Source of the DNA: Typha latifolia
Lineage: Eukaryota > Streptophyta > Magnoliopsida > Poales > Typhaceae
Length of the DNA: 64,000 nt
Assembly: GCA_019914945.1 (NCBI GenBank)
Contig: CM034112.1
Span: 1 to 64,000, forward strand
Direction of reading: 5' to 3'
Numbering within the stretch: position 1 is the stretch's first letter; the number at the start of each line of letters is the position of its first letter. The notes beneath the pieces are model-generated. The model was not told the DNA's origin, made no database searches, and was given only the letters and a program-made list of their open reading frames with translations. A program made the position numbers and the translations under genes. Positions 49,501 to 61,598 of the stretch are shown one piece after another.

Positions 49501-52500
49501 ACGTCATAAGATTTATATATTTCTATTAAGCAGTATGTGTTTTATTTTCCTTTGGAATGGATAAGAGTGAAATTATTCACCTTTAAGGGGGGAGAAGATT
49601 TCATTTAAGCCTGTCTACTGTCATTGGAAGCTTTCCTATCTCCCTCCAATAGCCGTGCTGCTTTCTCTTGTTTCACTTTAATCTTATATGTTTTCCTCCT
49701 TATTATTCTTCAGTGCATAATTTATGTTTTCCTCTTGTCTAACAGATTTTGACTCGGCTTGTTGGTGCTGATGATCATATGTATCCAAACTTCATCGATG
49801 TCATGCAGTGGTTGGCTAATACCAATCTCCTTGAGATGATTGTGGATAAATTAAGCCCATTGGTGAATTAATTAAGTACCTTGTTCTTATGTTGAGACAT
49901 GGGCTATTATTTACCTTGCATAAATTATGTTATATCACTCTGTTATCCAATTTCACCTGGTTGCTCTTCTTGTTGCTTATCAAGCATGCAACTATTGAAT
50001 ATATGGTTACTGTCACCATAACCAGTTTAGCATTATCACATTCTACATTTTTCCCCAATCCAAGCACTTAAATCTTTTTGCCAAGTTCAATAGTTCAATA
50101 AGAACCTCAACCTTCTAGGCAAGGTTTCCTTAGATGCATGACTTATCAGAGCATGTTACACAGTTAGAGAAGGATTAGTTATTTACTCTGGAATTAGTTT
50201 TACATTTCTGTTTGGTCACTTTGTACATATTAGAACATGTGATGTAAGTTCTGTTTCTTTTGAGTAGACAATGGCACACGGTACTGGAGAAATTTTGAAA
50301 CTGTGAAAATATCTGCATTAGTATCTTTTGGATAGGCTGTTTCATTGTCCACTGATGCCTTAGATACTTGTATCATTGCATCCATCTGGCCTTTTTATTT
50401 ATTTTGTATAAATACCTGGAATATCTTTATTGGGATCTCATTTCTTATGTTTTCTTCTCAAATTTATCAGAGTAAACCTGAAGTGCATACTAATGTGGCT
50501 GAAGTGCTTTGGGTCATCATCCGAAATGCACCATCTGCTCTAGCTGCTAAACTTTCCAGCCAAAGGTACTGATACCATCTGTTCTCATCATAGTTCTGTT
50601 TCTTGTAATATCATTCTATTTCAGCGAAGTGTTTAACATCATATTTCTACGCAGCTTTGTTTCCAGGATATTTGGTCATGCACTGGAGCAATCACTGTCT
50701 AAATCTGCTCTTGTTCATTCACTTTCTGTTTGCATTGCCTTGTTAGATCCTAAAAGATCTGCTTCACCTGCTTCCTTCCATTCCATTAGAAGCCAGCAAT
50801 TATATGAATCGATTGTCCATGTTGATTCAGAGACCATAGATGCTATGCTTCCAAAATTGGGTATGCTGTTAATTCATCTTTATCCTCTTCACAACCTAGT
50901 GAGCTGGATTACTTCATTAATGGATAACTGCCGAAGGCCTTCATGGTTAAAGCATTTATGATTATTACTAAGCTGATATTTTAAGTATCAAAGTTTTTTC
51001 TTGCTGTGAGTGCTAAATACTATATGGAATGAATTTTTCAAAAGAAACTTTCCTATTTCAGCATGATTTTGATATATATTATAAGATAATCTTTGTTATG
51101 AGTTAGCTTGGCTCTCAAAATTGTTTTCTTTCTTTCCATCTTTTTACATCTCTTTCTCTATATATATCATAATGGGAGAAGTGAGGGCTAGATTTTGCTT
51201 TAACTGAACTAGTTTTAGGCATCTAAATATCACAGTTCAAATATACTAGTATGTGAAGGGTCTAAATTCCATAGGATAAGTAAGTTGACTTTTAGCATGA
51301 GCTGAAATCAGTTTGTTATTAAATATCACAGTTCAAATATTCACCTAAAGAATCACTAGTATACGATCAGTGACATCCTGTAGAATTTGAGGAAAGATAT
51401 ATTTTCAGAGGAACTGGCGAAAAAAATGTTCAGTGACCTCTTGAAGTAGGATTGTAGTACTTGCTCTAGCCCATTGTCACGATGAAGAATGACCATAACT
51501 ATGTATTTCATGATGAGCTTGTAGTACGATCACAGTTTTTTTGCCCACTTCCAATTTTTCAGAATGTGATTTTGCAGGTGACTTGCTAAAACTTTTGAAT
51601 GTGTCATCTGATGGGAACACCCTTTCTACTACTTACGGTGAACTAAATCCTCCACTGGGAAAGCATCGTCTAAAAGTATGTGCGACAGTTTATTATTAAT
51701 TTCAAGTAACTGTTTGGTAAATTTATTGATTGCTTTGGAATCTTGAGTCTGCAGATGGATAACATACCTGAATTCATCATAAACTACTTTTACGTTGTAT
51801 CATGCTAGATTTGTTCAATCATCTTCTCTAGCTTTGTTGGTTTTTTCTAAAGGTTAGATTTTAGATTTCCATCTTTATTCTAACATTTGTACAATGGATT
51901 TCAGATAGTAGAGTTTGTGACGGTGTTGTTAGAGACTGGTGATGAAGCAGCTGTGAAAGAGTTGATCAAATCCGGTGCTATCCAGAGAATCGTGGATCTA
52001 TTTTTCGAGTAAACTGCATTTTTATGAACTTTTGGTGAATTTATGCAAATTGCTAAGTGCCCTTAATGATAATGCTAATCACGGGAACAGGTATCCATTC
52101 AATAATCTATTGCACCATCATGTAGAGGCATTGATATTGTCGGCCCTGGAGAGTAAGCACAGTGCCATCATTGATCATATCTTTGGTGATTGTAGTATTA
52201 TTGAGAAGCTTCTACAAGCAGATAAAACTCCATTCCTTTCTAATTCAAATGCGGTAACATTATTACTTTCCTTTTCTCTTTCACACTCTTTCCAGTGCAT
52301 GATGATAGTGATCATATTTCAATTGCAGTTTGATACTTTATAACCAAAATTTATTACCTCCTTGTGGCTTTATAGGTCACTATTCCTACTGCTGAAAGAA
52401 AGCCAGTCCGAGCTGGTTACATTGGACACATCACACAAATATGTAATAAATTTGTTCAGCTTGGGAGCAGCAACAACCAGATTCGGGCATATTTGCAGGT

Positions 52501-54781
52501 TAAATTTTTTTATTTGTCATTAATTAGTGTTTAATGTTGCCCCCCGCCTGCAGGATATTACAGCAGAGGTGTTTGTTTATTTGATTAATTTTCTTTTAGC
52601 TAGACTGTCCTTAATGTATTGGTGAAGCTTAGTAGTACACAGGGTGATTAGTCTATGATACAATAGTCAGAAATTGCTTGTGAAGCAAAATAGTCAAAAG
52701 CTTCATATGTACACAAAAGTCTTTTAGCAGTATAAAATGAAACATGCTTGAATTTCTGAGAAACTCTCAAAACTTTATTGGAATTTTGTTCTTTTGTAGG
52801 AATCCAGGGAGTGGATTGATTGGCAAAGCAATGTACTATGTGAACGGAACAGTATTGAAAATGTTTTTCGGTGGACTTGTGGGTATGTAGGAATACTAGT
52901 GATGCTTTGTGAAGCTTTTAATTCGAAGCCTAAATTTGCTTCAGAATTTATCAGTCAATTCTGAAATCTTCATTATCGGTTGAAATCACAAGTTCTTTGC
53001 TTCTTTCAGTCGCCCAACAGCATTGCAGGAAAGGACAAGAGATAGTGATGATGATGAACATCATGATACAGATTATGATATTACTGCCTTAGCAAGTAAT
53101 TTGAGCCAGGCCTTTAGGTACAGTGCTTATAGAAGTGATGACACAGATGAGGTAATGTGTATGAAAACTTATTAGTAGCATTTCAGAAGTACTTTTCAAT
53201 GATATGATAATTCTTTTTTCAGGCCAATGCATCACTAGATCGAGATGTTGAGGTAAAAGCACAATTTCTTCTAAATTCTGTGGTTCATTTAATATCTGTT
53301 TAACCATTCTAGGACTGCACATACAAGAACTTGGCTGGGTTAAATTAGCAACTTCTCAATCTTCTTTAGCCTACTGGTAACTAGAAATATTGATCAGGAA
53401 CTTAGATTTTTCCATACTATGAATTGAGGTAGTCAGCTGTTGATGCTCCAGGTTCACTAGTTGCTTCTGACTCAGTATGTTATCATCTCTCACTTTTTGG
53501 CATAGTCAATAGAGAGTCAGATTTGCAAATTGAAGTAGAATTCTCCCTGTTCAATATCATTTCTCGGGATCTTGTCAAAGATGAAAAAGAAAAGAATTGT
53601 ATTTAAATCCCTCACAAACATATTGTCAGCAAGACATATAGACACCCCACCTGTAGAATCACGAAGTATGATCCACTGAACTCTTAATGTTTATTTGTGT
53701 AAGTTGACAAAATAAAAGTCAAAATATGTATTTTCAGTTTGTGTGTCGTGAATTACTAGTAGTGGAAATGCATCTTCATGAGTTCAATAGCCTTTACAAT
53801 AATTTTGGTTAGGTTGGCAGAGAAGTTAGTAGCTTGAACATTTACTGTCACATTCTGTTTCTGAATTTTATGGACTCTGCAGGACGTGTACTTTGATGAT
53901 GATTCTGCCGAAGTTGTCATCTCTTCTTTAAGGCTTGGAGGTGATCAGCAGAGGTACAGTGTACTAAGTTCTCCATTGGAAATCAATCACATCCATTCTC
54001 TGCCCAATAATAAAAAATTAGTCTAAACTTCTGCTGCTGGCAATTTTCCTTTTCTTGTTTCTGTGATGGCAGTTGCCTTTTCACAAATTCCAACTGGTTT
54101 GCTTTCCAAGAAGATGGCCTTCTCAGTAATATGGAGGATATTTGTCTTGGTGGAACTAACAGTGATGGTAATAACGGTGATGATGTGGTGGTGGTTGGAG
54201 CGGAGGAGATGGTCAAGTCTGTGACTTCACAAAGTGGGTGCTCTATAAGCAGTTCTTTTCCGATGAAAACTGACACAGCAAATGGGCCCCTCAGTGGGTC
54301 ATCTGATGCAAACCAGGAACACATCAGAGATGATTTGGGGCTTTTCCAGTTTGATACTACTGAAAGTGAGGACTTGTTCGACGACCAACCACTGCCTGAA
54401 TGGGTTGGATGGCGTGAACCATCAGACATCCAGCTTGATGGGTCTAGTGATCTTCCAACTGCTGAAACTACCTCAAGCAGTACGACTTCGGCCATTACAT
54501 GCGAAAGCGGAATTACTTCAGAATGCAGTGAATCCACAAAAACCAATCCTTGCTTGTTTGAGGAGGATGCAGAGTTTGTTGGTGTAGATATAGAGGGGGT
54601 TGGGCGGGCAGTAGAGCGAGCGCTGGAAGAAGGGATAGGTGGAGATGTGGGCGCCTCAAAGAGGAACATAGTTCTAAAGGTACCTGAACTGCCTAAGCCA
54701 GGTGAGGATGGGACTGGACTTATGGACTTCAACAAGGGCCATTGGCGTGTGGAACCAGAGATGGGTGTCGTTCAAGAGTAA
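46519..54781 (+). CDS. SAPS-domain protein, PP6 phosphatase regulatory subunit-like, 19 exons
   Basis: Exons: 46519-46557, 47158-47261, 48034-48120, 48236-48311, 48410-48484, 48605-48658, 49364-49423, 49746-49862, 50471-50565, 50655-50860, 51578-51675, 51905-52008, 52091-52253, 52376-52498, 52800-52882, 53010-53151, 53223-53252, 53883-53953, 54073-54781. They sum to 2436 nt, 811 aa, in one frame. The N terminus MFWRIPNLSASSPVE with FTLEELLDEEEIIQECK is diagnostic of SIT4-associated (SAPS) proteins. The helical-repeat SAPS domain continues (FPFIACEIFTCEID, LVGADDHMYPNFIDVMQWL, GAIQRIVDLFFEYPFNN, RAGYIGHITQICNKF). Residues beyond about 535 are acidic and probably disordered (DSDDDEHHDTDYD, DVYFDDDSAEVV). 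SAPS proteins bind the Sit4/PP6-type Ser/Thr phosphatase catalytic subunit and direct its specificity. The last exon, 709 nt, encodes the low-complexity tail. Confidence 0.92.
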
Positions 54782-55609
54782 TTTAGCTCAGTATATCTTC
54801 GAAACAGTGTAGATGTACATTAGTGTTATTGTTTCAGATGTATACCTGGCAGCAGGTGTTTGATGTACTGTATGAGAATATAATTTTGCCCTGTAGGGAG
54901 TAGTTTGTTATGCAATCTTAGATTGTCGGTTTTTTTTTTCCTTGTGCTTTTTGATTAAAAAGGAATTTGCTGAGGATAATTAGATAGTACTTTAGGGCTC
55001 TTGTAACCGAATTTTTATTTCACCAGGAACTGTCTGTTTGCCCGTTTGCCTGTTTTACGCTTCAAAGTGGTTTATCTCATGCTATTTTATTTGACAAGCT
55101 TCTGTGGATGCTCCAATCTCCATGGCATGCGATTCATGTACCGATCCTAGCAATTGACCGTAAAAAACCCCCCTATTTGCAGCACGGACCCAAATTATAT
55201 TCAGGTATTATTTATTTATTTATTATTCAGGTGTTAAAAGAGTGAGTAATCACTTTGACTGAGAATTGGTAGGATTAAAACAACAACAACAACAACAACA
55301 ACAATAATAATAATAATACTAAAAATAAAAAAGTCTTCTTTCTGTCTTGTATTGTAAGACAAATAGACAACCAAGGAGGGTCTGATTCCAGGTTCAATGT
55401 TGGGTGTGCGGACATGAAAGATTCGCGAGTGGCTTGTAAGTTTTGCAAAGCATCCGGCATCGACCAGATCAAGTATAATCACCGGCTTGAAGCTTTTAAT
55501 TATTAACAGCCAATGGCTCAATCCAGCTGCTGAGGTTTCTCCTCCACGCAGCAACAGCAGCACACGAAGAAACGGAGGGGAGGGAGGGAGAGAGAACATC
55601 GGTATATCC
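54782..55609. other. Spacer between the SAPS gene and GNAT gene
   Basis: 3' UTR of the SAPS gene (to roughly 54960), AT-rich spacer, a CAA/TAA microsatellite and the GNAT promoter/5' UTR. No additional gene. Confidence 0.5.
55281..55316. repeat. (CAA)8(TAA)4 compound microsatellite
   Basis: Eight CAA units (55281-55304) pass into TAA units, about 300 bp upstream of the GNAT start codon. Confidence 0.9.
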
Positions 55610-58571
55610 ATGAGTGTGCCGTTGAATCTTTCCCTTCGCTACCCATATCTCTTCCCCTCTCTCTCTTCTACCATATCTTCCTCTGCTCCCCCTCCGCTTC
55701 CTCTTAGGGCTATGTCTTGCCGTAGCAGCAGCGAACTAGAAGGGCGGCCTCGCTCTTCCCCTCTTGGAATCCCATCCAGGATACCAGGTATTCCTCCTAT
55801 TCCTTCCCTCCTCCCTCTTTTCCCCCCCTTTTATATGCTGCGTACTTCCGGGAAAAGAAAATTTGTCGTAATTGGGACCAGTATTATATTATTTTCTGAA
55901 GCTGCAAGCTTTGTCGACTCTTGATCGGTTGCCCTTGAGTCTCCATATGAGTCTGCCTCCTTTTCCAGATAGGAGCGGTATTGTATTTTGTTTTAAGAGA
56001 ATAATGATCGAATTTTGAAGTGAATGATCTCTGTGCATGTTTCCCCAAATTATTAGCTGAGCTCACACTAGATTTCCACGTAGGAGATCTCTTCTCACTC
56101 GCGGAATACAACTGCATATATGAAAGAGTCGGATTTAAGGTTGTCATGCACCCCGCATCCCCCCAACCCCACACCCGTAAGCAGGTGCTAGGAAGAACAA
56201 TATGTGGAATTCTTTCTTGAATTGTTGCTATAGTTGACGAATCTTGTACATTCAATGTAAAGTACTTGTTTTTCTTCCTAGTTACTATCACAAATCCTAT
56301 TCTTAAACCTTCCAACTTATATATCAGAATTTACGAAGTTGGCCTATCATCTGGAAGAACCTGTTCATGTATAAAAAGAACTATCATTGTAGGAGTCATT
56401 CAAGTTTAATCATGTTAAGGGAATGTATACTCAACCAACATGACCGCCAGTTACCTATTTGGAAAAGCAAGGTTCAAGCTGCATACTACATAATATACCC
56501 AAATCTACACATACCCTTGTCTATGGAACTATATCCATGTTTAGTTTATCACCAAAATCTTCTAGTTTGTTTCAGTTGCCTAGGAATGTATGGAAATTGG
56601 TGTATCTGGGAGCTATAAATAGAAAATCGTGAACATCTGGAGAAGATTGAAAGGAAAAAAGATTAAAAGCTTGACTAGGAATAGAACTTGTTTTCCTAAG
56701 TTGTAAAACTGGTTGACCTAGAAAAAGATTCTAGATTTCTTCTTTTGTCAAGCAATCTATAACAGATCTTTCCAGCATTAATTGTGATGCATTGTCCCTC
56801 TTGATCTTGAGAACAAAACAGTAGTGTCTATTGAACATGAGAAGAATGATTTTGAGTGATTTATTTCATAAATAAAGAATAAACTTGTAATATAGTAGTC
56901 AATCCCCATCTAAACCATTTTATGACTAACTTGTCACCCTTTCTGTGACATCTATTTCTATACATCCTTGTAGTAGGAGTTTGCAGGGCCAGTCAGACCG
57001 CTGACCTATTCCCATCCTTATGCCCTGAGGTGGTTGTTCGAGATGCACGGCTGGAGGACTGTTGGGAAGTAGCTGACACTCACTGCAGCTCCTTCTTTCC
57101 AGATTATGCTTTTCCAACAGATCTCATTCTAAGAATTGACCGTTTTGTAGCTCTTCTGTCTGGCTTCTCAGTTCCTCCAGGTTGCACGAGGACTTGTCTT
57201 GTTGCAGTTACTGGTGCTTCAGTCAGTGATAACTTGTATATTGGTTGTGAAGACCTGAGAATTGGGGGTTTTGAAGGAAAAGTCAGTTTTGGGAGAGGAT
57301 CTGTGGCTGGGATTCTAACAGTGGATACAGTGGCTGATTTTCTTCCTAGAAAAGGGCCATTTCGACAGAGAAGGTGAATGTTGCTTGCTATATTCAGTAG
57401 AGAGTATCATGGTCTTATTATTAAACCTTATCATTTAGCTGAATGCATCCATATCGCTTGCACATATAACAATTGCTTCCATGTATCCATTCTATCTACT
57501 CTTTTTGCATGCCAATCTTATCTGATTTTAGATGTATGTGCATGTGTCTCTCCCAAATAATTGCTTTTATAGTGCCTTTCTTCTTTTACAATAAAATCTA
57601 TCTTTGTACAGCTGAATCATTTGTATGATTATGGATTTTTATGTCTGAGTTATGTGGTTTCTGGTTTTATTTTTCATTGAAGATTCATTTTATCCTGTTT
57701 GTATTAAATTCAACCCATTGCTGGTATCATCTATATTTTATTCTACTTGTTTAAGCATGTTATTGATGTTTTATAGTTATATCCAAGAGCCTCTTATTCA
57801 AGCATATTTATGGCAAGAACTTCAGTTTCTTTTACAAGAGCTAGTGGTTTTTGTTGATTCCTCAAGCTGCAATAATACAACTGCAGTGTTGATTGTCGAA
57901 AAGAAGAATGCCCAACTATATTGCTTTTTTTTTTCCCCCGAATGTATAGTTCCATGAGTTATGCTGATTTTGTCAAGCCATATACAAACTTCTAACTCAT
58001 TGCCTCTGTAACTTACACACTTGTATGGGCACAATGTAATAATTTTACTTTCATACAAGAAACAGATCCTAAAAGATTCTTGATGTGTATAATTCCTGAT
58101 GGATTCTTATTATCTGTAAATCTCGTTGTTAGAAAGTGCTTTGAAAGCTGAAACAGAAACAGTTGGCGGACTGGCACTAAATGTTGTTCTGTATAGACAT
58201 TCTTGAGATTTTGTTGTTAATTTGTTTGGTTAGATCAGACATGAATTTTCATTTAGAGTGGCTGGATTTGATATTTATGCAGAACCGGTATAGCATATAT
58301 ATCAAATGTCGCCGTCCGAAAGGCAGACAGAGGGAAGGGGATTGCTAAAATGCTCGTTGCAAAAGCAGAGTTGCGAGCCCGTAGCTGGGGCTGCCGCTCC
58401 GTTGCACTGCATTGTGATGCCAACAATATAGCTGCTATGAGATTGTACAAGGGTCGGGGCTTCAAATGCATCAGGGTACCCGAACAAGCAAAATGGCCCC
58501 AACCAAAGACATCTCCTGGTATTCAGTTCAACTTTATGATGAAGCTACTTTCGGATTATGGGACCAGTTGA
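55610..58571 (+). CDS. Probable chloroplast GNAT-family N-acetyltransferase, three exons
   Basis: Exons 55610-55787, 56977-57373 and 58283-58571 give 864 nt, 287 aa. Residues 1-60 are Ser/Pro/Leu-rich and poor in acidic residues, as in plastid transit peptides. VVVRDARLEDCWEVADTH starts the GNAT fold. Motif A follows at about residue 190: GIAYISNVAVRKADRGKGIAKML, with the R-x-x-G-K-G-I-A acetyl-CoA pyrophosphate loop. Then ALHCDANNIAAMRLYKGRGFK (motif B: N..A..LY...GF) completes the fold. Plant plastid GNATs of this type acetylate protein lysines and N termini; the substrate is not deducible here. The exon-2 acceptor is at TAGTAG (56976); two other AGs nearby (56973, 56986) do not keep frame with exon 1. 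Upstream start codons in another context were not favoured. Confidence 0.87.
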
Positions 58572-59030
58572 TCAAGATGACGGTGTTCAGGGCAAACTGC
58601 TTATTCTTGCACAACAAAGTTGCTGCTTGTTTCATAGGGATGTGCACATATATTTCTGCTGTATAGTTGGTCAAATGGTTGAACTACCATGTCGTTATTT
58701 CCTTGTGATGATTCGTATTGTTATTCGATACAGTGATTAAGAGCTTCTCAAGGTTGCTTGAAACTTGAAAGAGGAAACGAATTCCTGTACAATCTTGGTA
58801 CTAAAGGATATGTATTATAATGAATACTAGTCTTTTTGGGAGGAGCGGACTCGATGGCATGATTCTTTATCCTGCTCAATGCACGCTAAACAGAATAATC
58901 CCCCAAGCTCATAATCTTGTTGCTGACTGCGTAGCATTTTACCTTATATTGTGAGATGTAAAGGGGTTTAGCTTGAAGCTGATTGGCTCAGTTCCGTTCT
59001 AATTTAAAATACTTAATTATATTTTACCCT

Positions 59031-59616
59031 TTTGGATTTTAATTCGATATTATTTTGTTTCCTATATTTTAAAAGCGTACAAATACTTTTATAGATTTTT
59101 AAAAAACAAAAATATTATGTTTCATTAGCTGATAATTTAAAATTATATGTCTACTCTTATCTACTAAACCTTCTTCTTTCTCTTCTTATCCATCTTCTTA
59201 TTTAAATCTGCCACTTTCATCTAAACTCATGTATCGAAGAAGACACAAAAATGCTAGAAGACATTAGGAAGATGTAAAGAGATCAGATGCCTTTAGTATT
59301 ACTGCTGCTTGTGCTAGAAACCATATGAGGAAGATATAAAGAGATAGGATAAAAAAATTTGGGACTTGAGGAGGAGATTGCTTGGGAAAGAAGAGGGGAA
59401 GACCTTTTGTAGACAAGGGCAAAATTATTTTTTTAACATTCACAAGGGTAATTTAGTTTATTTAAAAATAACATACTGTTAACGTATTTGACATATGAGT
59501 TTTAACTCACCGAAGCTAATATATAAGTTTATTTATAGTTTTTCAAAAATATAAAAAATTATTTGTACGTTTTCTATAATACATGAGTAAAGTGATATTG
59601 AATTAAAGTATAAAAG
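59031..59616. mobile_element. Inverted-repeat (MITE-like) element, about 590 bp
   Basis: The left arm (about 59031-59152, beginning TTTTAATTCGATATTA, with GCGTACAAATACTTTTATAG) matches the reverse complement of the right arm (about 59490-59616; TTTAATTCAATATCAC, AACGTACAAATAATTTTTTATA). They align over roughly 100-125 imperfect bases. The interior has no coding capacity. No convincing target duplication seen, so ends are approximate. Confidence 0.65.
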
Positions 59617-60090
59617 CCTCCTTCAGGGCCCATTAGTTTATTTTTACGAGTTTTATTAATCCATGTCCTTTCCATCGGGTTGTTGAAGATACCCGTCGTC
59701 GAATCGCAGCCCGCACTCGGCTACTCGGGTAATCGACTAATCGGTGCGCGGTCCCGTACTCCTGCACAGGCACAGGCTGCTGCTCTCTTCTGTCCGAGAA
59801 AGAAAAGTAAAAGGTAAAAAGAAATAAAAATAAAAAAATAACAAGCCCGATTCACGACCCAAACCCTTTCCACGCCCCTTCTTCGAGGCCCAATCGATTC
59901 CCTTCCCTTTCGTCCTCACCGTGACGTCCAACTCCTCGCCGACGGCGGACGGCAGCCTGATCCACTCCATCTTTTGGCTATTCGACTTTCTCGAGGACGG
60001 TGAACGACCCTAGGGTTTCCTCATCTCATCACTGCAAGAGTGCAAGAGAAGGGATCACGACCTTTTCCCTAGATCTGGCTCCGGTGGGTG

Positions 60091-60120
60091 CTCCTCCTCC
60101 TCCTCCTCCTCCTCCTCCTC
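60091..60120. repeat. (CTC)10 microsatellite
   Basis: Perfect trinucleotide run immediately after the candidate donor of the SUVR5 leader intron. Confidence 0.9.
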
Positions 60121-60980
60121 AAACATATTATATAGGGCATAGAAGTAGATGCAACATATGATACTTTGTTCTTAGGGCATAGAAGTAGAGGAGATATACT
60201 TTTCTCGGTTTACTACTCATATTTCACCAATGTATAATATGACCTTTATGGAATTTGGGGACAGATATATAAACGAATTCATCTCGTTCGCCACGGGTAT
60301 ATGGCTTAATCTTTCTTCAATTAAGATAATGGTAGATAACACCATTTTCTGTTTAGATAGATGTTATAATCATACACATGATTGGATTCATGGCAGATGG
60401 GAGGAGTTGTTCGTATTCAGTGTTATTGGCGAATGATACTATATCATCGTATAACATATCTGAACCCAAGTTAAGATTTGAGGCTGCCGACTTTGTTCTG
60501 ATCTACAGTAGAAGTTGATGAACGATCAATTTGCGATTTTGTGACGCATAGGGACAAAAGTTATTCACTCTGTTCACTAACCTAATTTGTAATGAATATA
60601 TTTTAAGAAAAGTAATTTTGTACGCATTGTAGATCCTTAACCGATATACAGAATCATCAAAGAAAATCTTTTGTATTCAGTCACATTTCAAATTATGTTG
60701 TCCACCCTCTAAAGTCATCCAACTGTATCGATGATCAAGTTTTACCACAAGAGAGCACTGTGGAATCCAAATTCCCGCACATAATGTTTCTCATTTTACC
60801 TTATTTACCTAGCCGCTTTGCAATTCAACTTGGCTACTGTTAGAGTCAGGTTGGTAACCCAAATACTGACTTAGCCTGAAGCAGTAATATGGTCGATGCA
60901 GCGAGGAAGTATTGAGAACCCAAGATAAGGTCACGGCGAGCTGTCCAGAATAGAGATATAGCTTCTTGGAAGTGCCTCCC

Positions 60981-61166
60981 TTAACCCGATAGAACTTGGT
61001 TGTGCTTGCTTACTTGACTGACCTGCAAATGTCCTGCAACCTTCGATGAGGCTTCTAATGGAGCGCTCCATTTGGATGGCGTAGAAAGAAGGGCACCAAG
61101 GTCTTTAAGAAGATATTGCACCCAAGTGAGTTCTGTAGTAACCAATGACAATGAACTGTATGACAA
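60981..61166 (-). mobile_element. Ty1/copia RNase H remnant
   Basis: The minus-strand frame reads [28 protein letters not shown] when split into its motifs: S-L-A-x-x-T-x-ELTW and QYLLKDLG. These are the hallmark of the C-terminal RNase H part of plant copia polyproteins. Only this part is preserved, in opposite orientation within the SUVR5 leader intron. Confidence 0.6.
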
Positions 61167-61598
61167 GTGCTTTTCCTTGCGTAGATCCTATTTCAATTGG
61201 AACTTGATGAGTCGATCCGCCACTTGTTCTTTTACTCTTGTGTACTGTCAACATCCAAGTGAAAAAGGGAAAAAAGATAATGCCTAAATTCGAAATTCAA
61301 ATACTCCATCCAAGATTGCCTCTGCTGTTCTTATACTAAATCAATTAAGGTAGACGCGCAACTAAGGAAGCATGACTATATTTTGGTTATTGAGGCAATT
61401 CAAAATATTTTTACCTACGACCTCCTCTGGGCTTTCCGTTCATGCACTTGGCAAGAACTAATTTGACTTCCCTAGCATGACTCTGTGATTGTAGGAGATA
61501 TATTTTAACAAGTGATTGCTGTGCTTGTCTTTGAACAGATTGGAAGCCAGATATATGGTTATTTTGATGTTTTATGGCATTCAAGTCAATAAGAGATC

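Larger units (their letters stand above)
58572..61598. other. Spacer and SUVR5 leader region
   Basis: 58572-58990 is GNAT 3' flank. An inverted-repeat element follows at about 59031-59616. From about 59700 to 60085 lies the probable SUVR5 5' UTR, with GGTGGGTG as a candidate donor, then a (CTC)10 run. 60121-61539 would be a 5'-UTR intron holding a copia remnant, ending at the acceptor TTGAACAG (61539). In-frame stop TAA at 61590-61592 precedes the SUVR5 start. Confidence 0.45.
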
